Shown here in pieces: positions 44,261 to 51,558 of a DNA stretch of 64,000 nucleotides (positions within the stretch are counted from its first letter, which is position 1; the number at the start of each line of letters is the position of its first letter). Where the stretch lies: positions 124,001 through 188,000 of the forward strand of contig NZ_FNIZ01000004.1 in assembly GCF_900104185.1 (NCBI RefSeq), given 5' to 3'. The translations under genes were made by a program, and so were the position numbers. The stretch comes from Halobacillus aidingensis. GTDB lineage: Bacteria; Bacillota; Bacilli; Bacillales; Halobacillaceae. A model generated the notes under the pieces. That model saw only the letters and a program-made list of their open reading frames with translations, was not told where the DNA came from and did not search any database.

Positions 44261-45019
44261 TTAGCCATTAAGTTCGACTTGTTGTTTTTGCAAAACTTTC
44301 ACGCGGAATCTGAGCATCATTTTTTCAACGATGTGGTGGAAGTAGCCTTCATCAACAGGACTGTATGATTGGCGATCTGTTGCTTCATCCCACTCGATGA
44401 TGTCACTCGCGACAAGCTCACAGTATGGGAGCTCGTTGTACGCCTGTGTGCTCTCTTGGTGGTACTGGGAAAGATCACTTGATAGTGCTTGATCTTTCTC
44501 AGGGAATCCTTCACCCAAGTCCTGAGCACGGAAGAAGTCAAATTCTCTTCTTGTGTTTGCTACAGGAAGCTGAACGAGTCCTTCCAGGTCTACAGTCGTC
44601 ATGCAGTCAAAGTGGATCTTTGTCGTCAATGACTTCATGTCAGAAGAGATACATTCGCCTGAAGCACCGTAAACAGGGCTTGCATATTGAATGTTTTTGC
44701 GGACATATCCTTTGATGAACAATGGGAATTCTCCACCTGTGAATAAGTCGTCGCTTCCTGTTGACGTACGTGTCATCAAACGACATTGAGTGATTACCAC
44801 TCTTTTCTTAATATCTTTGATTTCCAGTACAGGGTGTGGAAACTTGATGTTCGCAACAAGGTGAGTCGTAACATCGTAGGCTCCGAGTTCAACAGGAACT
44901 TTGATTGTTAGTTCATCTGCAGGGTTTACTGGAGTAGCCGCTTCCGTGTTTGTGCAATTGTCAACTGAGGCTGACGCGTTAAGGTTTACACAATTATCGT
45001 GACAATTATCTTTTTTCAT
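44261..45019 (-). CDS. SPOCS/CsxC-like spore surface protein
   Basis: A 252-residue paralogue with a Cys/Asn-rich N-terminus (CHDNCVNLNASASVDNCTN) and the domain blocks TIKVPVELGAYDVTTHL, VLEIKDIKKRVVITQCRL and LFIKGYVRKNIQYAS. Almost the same LTQCRL/RKNIQYAS and SDLSQYHQES-x-x-YNELPYCEL blocks appear in the 43341 gene, so the two arose by a fairly recent duplication. ATG at 45019 is nine bases from GGAGG; GTG directly before it is the alternative. CATAGAATA at 45060-45052 is a sigma-K-like -10. Coat or exosporium location inferred. Confidence 0.78.
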   Translation of the reverse strand: MKKDNCHDNCVNLNASASVDNCTNTEAATPVNPADELTIKVPVELGAYDVTTHLVANIKFPHPVLEIKDIKKRVVITQCRLMTRTSTGSDDLFTGGEFPLFIKGYVRKNIQYASPVYGASGECISSDMKSLTTKIHFDCMTTVDLEGLVQLPVANTRREFDFFRAQDLGEGFPEKDQALSSDLSQYHQESTQAYNELPYCELVASDIIEWDEATDRQSYSPVDEGYFHHIVEKMMLRFRVKVLQKQQVELNG

Positions 45020-45051
45020 CACTTTTTTCCTCCTTTATATTAACCTCACTG

Positions 45052-45060
45052 TATTCTATG
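45052..45060 (-). promoter_or_regulatory. Sigma-K-like -10 element before the 45019 gene
   Basis: CATAGAATA on the minus strand matches CATA-N3-TA exactly, 33 bases before the start codon. No AC at 16-17 bases is present (nearest at 21), so only the -10 supports it. Confidence 0.35.
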
Positions 45061-45159
45061 CAATCTACTCTATTAAGCATGGTCAGATGAAGGAGTATAA
45101 ACGTGGAACTTTGAACAAGTTCTCCATTTTTAATAGAAATCTCCCCTTTTCTATCTATT

Positions 45160-45365
45160 AAACATAAGCTCCCTATTCTTTAAGACTCAGTTTCGAGATG
45201 TTTGTTGAGTGGATGGGGGCTGCGGGGAATAGCTCGCTTTCCGCGGGAGCGCGGTGAGCCTCCTCGGACTGCGCCCTGTGGGGTCTCACCATGCACTTTT
45301 TTCCCGCAGGAGTCTCGCCATTCCCCTACGCCCTTTTGCCATATATGTATCTCAAAACCTCTTCA
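45160..45365 (+). repeat. GC-rich stem-loop repeat, unit A (copy 2)
   Basis: Very close to 17128-17340, including AAACATAAGC, AAGACTCAGTTTCGAG, CTGCGGGGAATAGCTCGC, GAGCGCGGTGAGCCTCCTCG and the C-rich closing arm. Nested complementary arms could fold into a hairpin of about 110 bases. Confidence 0.88.
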
Positions 45366-45461
45366 ACAAATAAAGAAGCTTTCCATATACACTTTTAGGT
45401 CCTAGAGTGTATATCCTACATAGAAATCCTGCTATAGAGCGCTTTATCAATATAGATCAGG

Positions 45462-45690
45462 AATTTTGAAAGTCACTCATCCTCGGCAAAAGGGTTCGTT
45501 TCACCCATACATCGAATGGGGTGGTTGGGAAGCTGCGAGACTCCCGTGGGAGAAGGAGATAGGCGAGATCCCGCAGGACGTAGTCCGAGGAAGCTCGGCG
45601 CTCCCCCACAGGAAAGCGAGTAGCTTCCCAGCCACCCCTACCGCTCAACATAGCAAACGAACCCCCATCTCGAAATCAAATCTTCCACAA
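45462..45690 (-). repeat. GC-rich stem-loop repeat, unit B (inverted partner, copy 2)
   Basis: Inverse orientation to unit A; contains GGGAAGCTGCGAGACTCCCG, GCGAGATCCCGCAGGACG, CCGAGGAAGCTCGGCGCTC and AGCTTCCCAGCC, and ends ATCTCGAAATCAAATCTTCC. The position after unit A repeats the arrangement at 17 kb. Confidence 0.82.
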
Positions 45691-45748
45691 TCCTGACATA
45701 TTCTTTAAGATAAGGCGTGGATTTGATGGGGAGGAAATGGGTATTCGC

Positions 45749-45776
45749 ACAGGGACGGCCTCTTCGACATACGTTG
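45749..45776 (+). promoter_or_regulatory. Sigma-K-like promoter of the ParM-like gene
   Basis: AC at 45749-45750, a 17-base spacer, and CATACGTTG at 45768-45776. The spacing is right and -10 has one mismatch. Suggests mother-cell expression during sporulation, but only experiment can decide. Confidence 0.35.
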
Positions 45777-45795
45777 TAGAATGAGGAGGTAGAAA

Positions 45796-46986
45796 ATGAA
45801 TAGAAATAATTTTCTTGCCGTAGATGTCGGAAACAGCTGGTACAAAGCTTTGGTATCAGACCAGGGAGAAATGTTTGATTATCAGATGCCGAACGCGATC
45901 GCATTGTTTGATGAGGAATTTTACGAAAAACCTTATGATGAAGAGGATGTGGAGCTTGAGGAGAATTTGATCGTTGAAATCAAAAGCCCTTCCATCCAGG
46001 ATCGACGGGAGATCTTTTATATCGGAAAGTCAGCGATGCAGCAGAAAAACGTCAGCTTAACGTCATTCAACAATCAAAAGGTTGACGAAGAGCGCACCTA
46101 CCTTCTGCTTTTTGCAACCGCTGCGTATCATGCTTTATTGACCAATCCTGCTGAAGAGGATCTCCAATTTACGATCGATCAGCTGGCGGTATCGTTACCA
46201 ACCACCCAATACAAGGAAAAGAAGGAAATCTTCAAACAGCGATTGATTGGAAATCATACGGTCATTTTTCATAAAGTGCCGGGTATACGAGAACCGAAGG
46301 AAGTCGCAATCAAAATACAAATTGAGGATGTTATCGTAGGTGCGGAAGGCGCGCTTGCCTACTTAGCTTTGACGAGGGATCAGGAGACGCTTATGATCTC
46401 GGACGATTCACTCGTGAAGGATTCTTCTAAAGGCATTCTCATCGGAGACCTCGGCGGAGATTCGGTGGACTTTGTAGGGATTAAGAAGAATAAACCGGTC
46501 GCATCTGTCGAAGGTGAGCCGTTCGGAATCAATCAATTCCTCGACCATATCATACAAAAAGTAAGTAAAAATGAAATGTACAGCTTCAATTCACGTTCGG
46601 AGCTTGAAGAAAAACTCGTGGCCGGACAGTCCGAATGGTACGTTGAACCATTCGCAGGAGTAAGAAAAGATATTAGTAAATACATCACGCCACAGCTGCG
46701 TTTGATGGCGATCAAGTATCTCGAGCATTTTGACAGAGTGAGAAGCCGTTCCAATGAAATCAAGGGTGCATCCCGATACATTGCGGTCGGCGGAGCCGCT
46801 GAAATCGCTGAAAAACAAATTAAAGAAGCAGCCGTGAAATGGAATGAGCGCGGCCGTCCGATTGAATTACTTTTCCCTGAGAACATGTCGCAATTGAATG
46901 TCCAGGGATTGATGATTCTTGCTAAGATGCAGTGGATCAGCAAAAACAAAGAATATACGGACGATTATGCTTATACCAAAAGTTAG
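45796..46986 (+). CDS. ParM/StbA-type actin-like ATPase
   Basis: Filament-forming actin homologue, 396 residues. Phosphate-1 loop DVGNSWYK at residues 10-17, phosphate-2 loop GDLGGDSVDF at 217-226 and adenosine motif VGGAAE at 331-336 are all intact. Relatives (ParM, AlfA, Alp7A) push low-copy plasmids apart. Here no replication gene, relaxase or partition-site iterons accompany it; neighbours are spore surface genes, and a sigma-K-like motif lies upstream. It is followed after 11 bases by a small ParR-like gene. Either a chromosomal actin system with a new role or a stranded plasmid partition operon. ATG follows AGGAGG. Confidence 0.85.
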   Translation: MNRNNFLAVDVGNSWYKALVSDQGEMFDYQMPNAIALFDEEFYEKPYDEEDVELEENLIVEIKSPSIQDRREIFYIGKSAMQQKNVSLTSFNNQKVDEERTYLLLFATAAYHALLTNPAEEDLQFTIDQLAVSLPTTQYKEKKEIFKQRLIGNHTVIFHKVPGIREPKEVAIKIQIEDVIVGAEGALAYLALTRDQETLMISDDSLVKDSSKGILIGDLGGDSVDFVGIKKNKPVASVEGEPFGINQFLDHIIQKVSKNEMYSFNSRSELEEKLVAGQSEWYVEPFAGVRKDISKYITPQLRLMAIKYLEHFDRVRSRSNEIKGASRYIAVGGAAEIAEKQIKEAAVKWNERGRPIELLFPENMSQLNVQGLMILAKMQWISKNKEYTDDYAYTKS

Positions 46987-46997
46987 AGGGTGAAGGA

Positions 46998-47366
46998 ATG
47001 TCAAACGTATATCACGATTATTTTAAACAAACCGTGCTTACGATCCCCGATTCCTTCATTGATGTAAAAACAGGGGACCACCACTCTGTCCCCCCTGAAA
47101 TTTTAGAGGAAATTGCCTATCACTCAGAAAATAACACCCTGAATCATTTAATATTTTCCGCCTTAAGTCACTACTTCCATAAAACAGCGACTCCCCAACA
47201 AGAGGGAACAAATGGGGTCTTGTCAGAATTGCTGGAAATAAAGAGACTGCTGGCCGGAGGCTCTTTCCAAAGGGGAAGTGTACCATCCTCTACCAACAAA
47301 CCAAGTGTTTCACAGGAAATGGACATTCAGGAAATCGAGGATCTGTTAGAAGCATTCGGCGGGTAA
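46998..47366 (+). CDS. Small ParR-like partner of the actin ATPase
   Basis: A 122-residue protein. The N-terminal ~60 residues (TVLTIPDSFIDV... NTLNHLIFSALSHYFHK) could form a small helical or ribbon-helix-helix-like DNA-binding fold; residues 60-105 are a flexible linker; the C-terminus DIQEIEDLLEAFGG is an acidic amphipathic helix like the ParM-binding tail of ParR adaptors. The assignment is by position, size and architecture, not by a recognised motif. ATG at 46998 has GAGG eight bases upstream; a 22-codon upstream extension overlaps the ATPase gene and is rejected. A terminator follows. Confidence 0.65.
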   Translation: MSNVYHDYFKQTVLTIPDSFIDVKTGDHHSVPPEILEEIAYHSENNTLNHLIFSALSHYFHKTATPQQEGTNGVLSELLEIKRLLAGGSFQRGSVPSSTNKPSVSQEMDIQEIEDLLEAFGG

Positions 47367-47378
47367 GCACATATGTAC

Positions 47379-47415
47379 AGAAGGTAGACTCATGAGGCTA
47401 CCTTCTTTTCTTTTA
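47379..47415 (+). terminator. Terminator after the ParM/ParR-like pair
   Basis: AGAAGGTAG and CTACCTTCT form a 9-base perfect stem followed by TTTCTTTT. Confidence 0.85.
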
Positions 47416-47471
47416 CCGACGTGTGCATAGGAAAGGTAAATCGACGTTTCGCCTCATCTTAATCGTTTGGT

Positions 47472-48035
47472 TTACAAATGGACAGCTGGCAGACAGGTAA
47501 TCGCACAAAAACAAGATAAATCCACAGTGATGCAGATGCCAGTTCCTACGAGATCATCAAGATTCTTATGATCCAGTTGATGACAGGCGTCCCCGTGTTT
47601 GCTGTGACAATGCTTCGGTTGCTTATCTTTCAAGTCTGACTTAAAGTCAAGAAGCTCCAGAACCGCACAGTCTTTATTCAATTCTTTAATTTTAAAAATG
47701 TGAGTATGGATACACTTGATCTTCTCTTTCTTAGAGTGACAGGAATAAGTGGCTACCCCTGTGCCTTTGAACGGTTCACATCCGCAATATAAAAGGAATG
47801 GAATCGTGTTTTTCTTTACACGCTTCTCTCCCAGCAGTTCATTAATTGATTGCTGGCAAGACGTGTGGCAATCATCTTTTTTTACTTTCTTTTGTGCATA
47901 AAGGATCGCCTCTAATACATCTTCTACACAATTTTTATAATGTTTCATTTTATGGTGTTTATCTTTTTTTCCACAGCATCCATCTTTATGGTGGTGATCA
48001 TAGTCATAATCATAATCATACGCTCGATAACTCAT
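47472..48035 (-). CDS. CotY/CotZ/ExsY-like spore coat protein
   Basis: Cys-rich, disulfide-crosslinked protein of the outer crust or exosporium, 187 residues. Tyr-Asp repeats (YDYDYDYDHHH) and Lys/His/Cys-rich sequence form the N-terminus (1-35); then come CVEDVLEAILYAQ, a family block near residue 35, LLYCGCEPFKGTG, and a C-terminal hydrophobic CICITVDLSCFCAI-type block. The His/Lys-rich start is longer than in B. subtilis CotZ. ATG at 48035 is eight bases from AAGGAG. A sigma-K-like promoter is about 30 bases upstream. This is the firmest spore assignment in the cluster. Confidence 0.85.
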   Translation of the reverse strand: MSYRAYDYDYDYDHHHKDGCCGKKDKHHKMKHYKNCVEDVLEAILYAQKKVKKDDCHTSCQQSINELLGEKRVKKNTIPFLLYCGCEPFKGTGVATYSCHSKKEKIKCIHTHIFKIKELNKDCAVLELLDFKSDLKDKQPKHCHSKHGDACHQLDHKNLDDLVGTGICITVDLSCFCAITCLPAVHL

Positions 48036-48065
48036 TTTTTTCACTCCTTAATGATTCAGTTACCG

Positions 48066-48092
48066 TATTATACGTGTGGAAAGGAGTTTCGT
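48066..48092 (-). promoter_or_regulatory. Sigma-K-like promoter of the CotZ-like gene
   Basis: Minus strand AC (48092-48091), 16-base spacer, CGTATAATA (48074-48066), one mismatch from CATA-N3-TA. The -10 also resembles TATAAT of sigma-A. Confidence 0.4.
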
Positions 48093-48257
48093 TTGATATG
48101 TGCGCCCACAGCAAGGGAATTTTCTTTCATCTTCAATCCCTCATGGTTCCTGAATAATACTAATGACCCATTATAGGACTTTTTCATTATGAGCGTATCG
48201 TACCTTGGTTCACTTCTTTCCTTCACTTATACTGAGAATAATAGAAAGGAAAGGTCA

Positions 48258-48692
48258 GTGATTTTCATGCTTTACGTACGGCAGGTTGAAGACATTATTA
48301 AGGATACACTGCTTGAACATCAACTGGACATCAATTATGAAATCAATAATAAACTTCCAGCACCCATGAGCTATAATGTATCCACAAATACAGTGAATTT
48401 TAACTATCTACAAATCAACGGATATATGAGTAAAATAAAAGTAAATGAACCCGAAGAGAACGTTGTGAAAATCATCCTCTATCATGAAATCGGCTACTAC
48501 CTCACATTCAAAAAACATAAACACGATTTGCGCACACTCATGTACGGAGGAGATGAGGAGATTGAAGAACTGAAGGCCGTCATTGAAACCAATGCTTGGA
48601 ACTATGGACGTGCATTAGTCCCCGAACATTTGGTAGAAACTTATGATCTCGTTCGGGAAAAGGACGAGCGTCTTCTGCAAGGATTAAAATAA
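48258..48692 (+). CDS. Unrecognised small protein with degenerate zinc-protease motif
   Basis: Not recognised; about 144 residues. After a helical N-terminus and the strand pair NTVNFNYLQING, it shows KIILYHEIGYYLTFKKHKHD: the HExxH zinc-protease helix with Tyr in place of the second His. This looks like a neutral metallopeptidase domain that has lost catalysis or uses other ligands. GTG at 48258 follows GGAAAGG; ATG at 48267 is the alternative. It lies between the CotZ-like gene (divergent) and another unknown small gene, so it may be sporulation-linked. Confidence 0.65.
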   Translation: MIFMLYVRQVEDIIKDTLLEHQLDINYEINNKLPAPMSYNVSTNTVNFNYLQINGYMSKIKVNEPEENVVKIILYHEIGYYLTFKKHKHDLRTLMYGGDEEIEELKAVIETNAWNYGRALVPEHLVETYDLVREKDERLLQGLK

Positions 48693-48808
48693 AAATTCCT
48701 TTATTCTACAAATTATCCTTGAAACTGGAAGGTCATCGCATCGATCTTGTAGAAATAGTTATACAGTCACTGCATGATTAGGCTTAATAAAAAAGGAAGG
48801 TGAATGGC

Positions 48809-49309
48809 ATGTTCAAGAATCGTTTATTCAAGAATGTTCTATTCCGATGGATGCCACATAAAGAGCAAAGCATTTGTGAAAAAAGATTGATCAAAGTGGT
48901 CAAACGCCTGAAGGTTGAGAATTTCAATTTTAATTGGGACCGTAACAGTTGTTTTGTAGAGTTTACATATCAAGGGGAGAGCTATCGTCTCGAGCATTCC
49001 GTTGATAAAGCCAAAGAGAAAGGCATTATTTTAAGGAATGGTTTGGATTGCTTGAACGAATTGACACAGTCACTCGAAGATTTGGGATTGATTATCGACC
49101 GTGGCATGTACGACTTCGACACTTGGATTGCCGGCATGAAACAGTCACCTTCCGTTGAGGAACCGCCTGAAGTGCAGGATGAGTTTCAGCTCAAGTATAA
49201 ATCTCTGGGAAAACAAGCTGGTGAAGAAACGATTGCGCTTAAACCGGAAACTTCTTTTAAAAAATACGAAGACAGCCATCCATCTTCGAAACGGACGCAA
49301 ATCAAATAA
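48809..49309 (+). CDS. Unrecognised soluble protein
   Basis: Not recognised; 166 residues. Basic N-terminus (MFKNRLFKNVLFRWMPHK), then a mixed alpha/beta domain (about 25-110, with FNFNWDRNSCFVEFTYQGESYRL) and a disordered, charged C-terminus (about 115-166). The basic aromatic start could attach to membrane or nucleic acid. ATG at 48809 is eight bases from AAGG; in-frame GTG at 48800 overlaps the site. Ends just before a terminator. Confidence 0.65.
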   Translation: MFKNRLFKNVLFRWMPHKEQSICEKRLIKVVKRLKVENFNFNWDRNSCFVEFTYQGESYRLEHSVDKAKEKGIILRNGLDCLNELTQSLEDLGLIIDRGMYDFDTWIAGMKQSPSVEEPPEVQDEFQLKYKSLGKQAGEETIALKPETSFKKYEDSHPSSKRTQIK

Positions 49310-49314
49310 AAGAG

Positions 49315-49352
49315 TGACCTGCCTCTTAATTTTAAGGAGCAGGTCATTTTTT
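49315..49352 (+). terminator. Terminator after the 48809 gene
   Basis: TGACCTGC pairs with GCAGGTCA, with a CTC-TTAA/TTAA-GAG inner stem, followed by TTTTTT. Confidence 0.85.
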
Positions 49353-49451
49353 ATTAATCTTTTTCTTGCCGATGTACATCCACATCACTAGATAACTCGA
49401 AAAAAGCAGGATCAAAAACATGGGGACAGATAACACATCACGTATGATCAC
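49344..49451 (-). CDS. Possible 35-residue single-span membrane peptide
   Basis: GTG at 49451 opens a frame with a short charged start (IIRD), a hydrophobic span of about 19 residues (VLSVPMFLILLFSSYLVMW) and a basic tail KKKINKK. It follows the CBO0543-family gene by 18 bases with a weak AAAGGAT site about eleven bases upstream. Its end overlaps the opposing terminator. Plausible as a small membrane protein; unproven. Confidence 0.4.
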   Translation of the reverse strand: MIIRDVLSVPMFLILLFSSYLVMWMYIGKKKINKK

Positions 49452-49469
49452 GGCTGCATGACATCCTTT

Positions 49470-50033
49470 CTATTTTAAACTGTCCAAGGGAAACGAAAAG
49501 AATACGTAGAAAAGGACAACAATGGGCAGAGATACGAGAAGCCCCCGGACAGGGTTTCTGTAATGAAGATAAAGGACGAGGAATAATACGGCATTCAACG
49601 GAATGTTAAGCCAGTTGTTCCACCCATGATCATATACGTACATTCCTTTTAGAGAAAACAACCATTCTATTACCGTATAAAACGCGATCCAAACCGTGAT
49701 ATAGACGAATTGGTTGCTCCGGTTTTTGGGAATGCGCTGCAAATAGATAATTAAGCCGATCGGGCAGATGAAAAAAGTGAAAGCCATGTTGATGATGGAA
49801 TGGTTCAGCCACTCCATCGTCACCCCGCGGAATGCCCACAGTGTGTGATTATAATAAAGGAAATTATAGGTCATGTTCACAGCAATAAAAAACAGGATCG
49901 TCGGGTATTGCTTCCCTACCTGCTTCCAATCAACAAATCGATAGGCAAAAAGAATCCATACCACTATGACTAATAATAAATACATTTCCCACCACTCCAT
50001 GAAATCAATTATCCCCATTCTGCACCCACCCAT
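49470..50033 (-). CDS. CBO0543-family integral membrane protein
   Basis: A 187-residue (or 182) membrane protein with about five to six hydrophobic segments and Trp/Tyr-rich interfaces (YNFLYYNHTLWAF, MYVYDHGWNNWLN). It resembles the widespread CBO0543-type family of spore-formers, whose function is unknown. Two ATG codons compete: 50033, tight against AAAGG, and 50018, better spaced from GGTGGG. A possible small membrane peptide follows it. Two hairpins lie upstream, between it and the NDH-2 gene. Confidence 0.75.
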   Translation of the reverse strand: MGGCRMGIIDFMEWWEMYLLLVIVVWILFAYRFVDWKQVGKQYPTILFFIAVNMTYNFLYYNHTLWAFRGVTMEWLNHSIINMAFTFFICPIGLIIYLQRIPKNRSNQFVYITVWIAFYTVIEWLFSLKGMYVYDHGWNNWLNIPLNAVLFLVLYLHYRNPVRGLLVSLPIVVLFYVFFSFPLDSLK

Positions 50034-50069
50034 TCACCTTTATACCTGCGCGATCAATTCCCAAAAATA

Positions 50070-50110
50070 GCCACACCAGGTCATCCAATATCTGGATGAC
50101 CTGGTGTGGC
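50070..50110 (-). terminator. Perfect hairpin with the CCAGGTCATCCA core (copy 1)
   Basis: Two 18-base arms, GCCACACCAGGTCATCCA and its exact complement, with a 5-base loop. On the minus strand it is followed by TATTTTTGG, so it can act as a terminator. The inner 31 bases recur, with two loop changes, at 52919-52969. Confidence 0.8.
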
Positions 50111-50130
50111 AAATAATGTAAAAAATGCAC

Positions 50131-50182
50131 AACAAACGCCTGCTTCGTTTTCGCTTGGAAGCGCTGGAAGCAGGCGTTTGTT
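50131..50182 (-). terminator. Terminator of the NDH-2-like gene
   Basis: AACAAACGCCTGCTTC and its perfect complement form a 16-base stem; an inner GCGCTTCCAAGCG-like stem is possible. Lies 27 bases beyond the stop at 50210. Confidence 0.75.
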
Positions 50183-50209
50183 AAGGGTGTTTCACCTTAG
50201 AGAATATTC

Positions 50210-51109
50210 TTAATAGGCAAGTGCGAATAGTCCCTTGATGTGGGATAGGTAACGCACGTTACTTGCTTCTTTCATGACAGAAGCTGGAAGACCTTTCAAT
50301 GGTGTCTGGTTGGCACCGATGAAAGCTACCGCGTCTTTACGGCCAAGGCTTGCAAGTGTACCTGAGTTGACAGGTTCAAACTCTTCAAAGCTCTTGTCTT
50401 CAAGGTAGGCATATAGGTTATAACCGACGGTCTCACCCATTTGCCAAGCGATTTGTGCTGTCGGTGGTTGTGGGCGTTCATCACCTGGTTTGAAATAAAC
50501 CGCACTGTCACCGACAACAAATACGTCTTTGTGGGATACAGACTGAAGATAATTGTTCACAGACGCACGTCCGCGATTCACTTCAATACCGGATTCACCG
50601 ACAAGCTCGACACCAGTCAAGCCACCGCCGCCGATGACGATGTGGGCATCTGCCTCGTTATTCGTCGCTGCATAATCACGAATGCGAGCTTCCACATGTT
50701 CACGGATTTTATTTGCATCTTCCGCAGATTTAAGGACCATGCTGTGTTCCTGCAGTCCAGGGATGCCGAAGTAGTTCGTTACACTACCTAGTGCCACGAC
50801 CAAAGCATCATAGAACAGTTCAGAACCATCTTCTAGTGAGATCTTTTTGTCATTGACAGAAAAGGACTCGATGGTCGCAACCTTAAGGTTGATGTCTTTT
50901 CCTTTCAATAACTTCTCAAGAGGAAGAGCTGCCGCCTGCTCAGAAATGTTTCCTGCTGCCAAACGGTGCAATTCTGTAATGATTTGGTGTGTCGGGGTTT
51001 TATTAATGATTGTGACGTTCGCTTCTGAAGCGTCCATGTATTGGCGCACAGACAAAGCGGCAAGAAGCCCGCCATAACCGCCGCCTAGAATGACGATTTC
51101 TTTTGACAT
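50210..51109 (-). CDS. Type II NADH dehydrogenase with ~100-residue internal deletion
   Basis: Homologue of NDH-2 (membrane NADH:menaquinone oxidoreductase), only 299 residues against about 400. The FAD loop ILGGGYGG (residues 7-14), the NAD loop IGGGGLTGVELVGE (159-172), the second FAD motif VGDSAVY (199-205) and the PPTAQIAWQMGE and GTLASLGRKDA blocks are present. But residue 172 runs straight into SGIEVNRGR, which in full-length enzymes comes about 100 residues later, so most of the NADH-binding half-domain is missing, in frame. Probably inactive as a dehydrogenase, or it binds FAD only. Starts ATG at 51109; follows the DUF1641 gene by 17 bases. Confidence 0.85.
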   Translation of the reverse strand: MSKEIVILGGGYGGLLAALSVRQYMDASEANVTIINKTPTHQIITELHRLAAGNISEQAAALPLEKLLKGKDINLKVATIESFSVNDKKISLEDGSELFYDALVVALGSVTNYFGIPGLQEHSMVLKSAEDANKIREHVEARIRDYAATNNEADAHIVIGGGGLTGVELVGESGIEVNRGRASVNNYLQSVSHKDVFVVGDSAVYFKPGDERPQPPTAQIAWQMGETVGYNLYAYLEDKSFEEFEPVNSGTLASLGRKDAVAFIGANQTPLKGLPASVMKEASNVRYLSHIKGLFALAY

Positions 51110-51126
51110 GTTGATTCCTCCATTTC

Positions 51127-51558
51127 CTACTCTTTGTGATTGCGTTCAGCGGATACTTTTAAGTATGCGTTAACGAAACGGAACATTTTTTGAGCTTGAG
51201 GGTCTTTCAACATCTTCATCAAGCCGAATAGTCCGATAACTTCTGAGCTGCTTTCCGCATGATCTTTCGCTTCGATTGCGTTCTGCGTTACTTCTTTCAC
51301 GGAATGTTTAAGAGGCTCAGCCACTTCTGACATGAACTCAACCGTGTCTTTTTTCAGAACTTCATCCGTCGCAAGCGATTGAACGGTGTCGTAGGAGCTT
51401 GAAAGAATCTTCACCAATTCGGTAAGCTTCGGAAGCTCTTTCACAAGAACAGTCAAAGATTCCTGTACTTCTGGTTCCAGTAGTTGGTCGAGCAGTTCAC
51501 GCTCGTCACGAGCAACGTTTGTCTGCCCGTCTTTTTCTGTTGTGAATGAATCTGCCAT
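51127..51558 (-). CDS. DUF1641 protein (YrhD-like)
   Basis: A 143-residue, mostly helical acidic protein of the DUF1641 family, recognisable by LTVLVKELPKLTELVKIL and the C-terminal LFGLMKMLKDPQAQKMFRFVNAYL. Members are often encoded beside NDH-2 or formate dehydrogenase-like genes, as here, and may be accessory subunits; function unproven. ATG at 51558 has GGAG eight bases upstream. A small hairpin (51576-51590) ends just before this ribosome site. Upstream start of the DUF1641-NDH operon. Confidence 0.85.
   Translation of the reverse strand: MADSFTTEKDGQTNVARDERELLDQLLEPEVQESLTVLVKELPKLTELVKILSSSYDTVQSLATDEVLKKDTVEFMSEVAEPLKHSVKEVTQNAIEAKDHAESSSEVIGLFGLMKMLKDPQAQKMFRFVNAYLKVSAERNHKE

Larger units (their letters stand above)
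45020..45795. other. 776-base gap with paired GC-rich repeats
   Basis: Contains the promoter area of the 45019 gene (45030-45130), repeat unit A (45160-45365), an AT-rich spacer, repeat unit B inverted (45462-45690), and the promoter area of the ParM-like gene (45700-45795). Open frames inside the repeats are GC-skew artefacts. No gene seen. Confidence 0.7.

Noticed and set aside
45202-45696. Open reading frames inside the GC-rich repeats at 45 kb
   Set aside because: They exist in both strands of both repeat units and lack ribosome sites; they reflect repeat composition, as do those at 17 kb.
45796-47366. Integrated plasmid or phage island
   Set aside because: Only the ParM/ParR-like pair is suggestive; no replication, integrase, relaxase, attachment site or phage gene was seen, so an island cannot be claimed.
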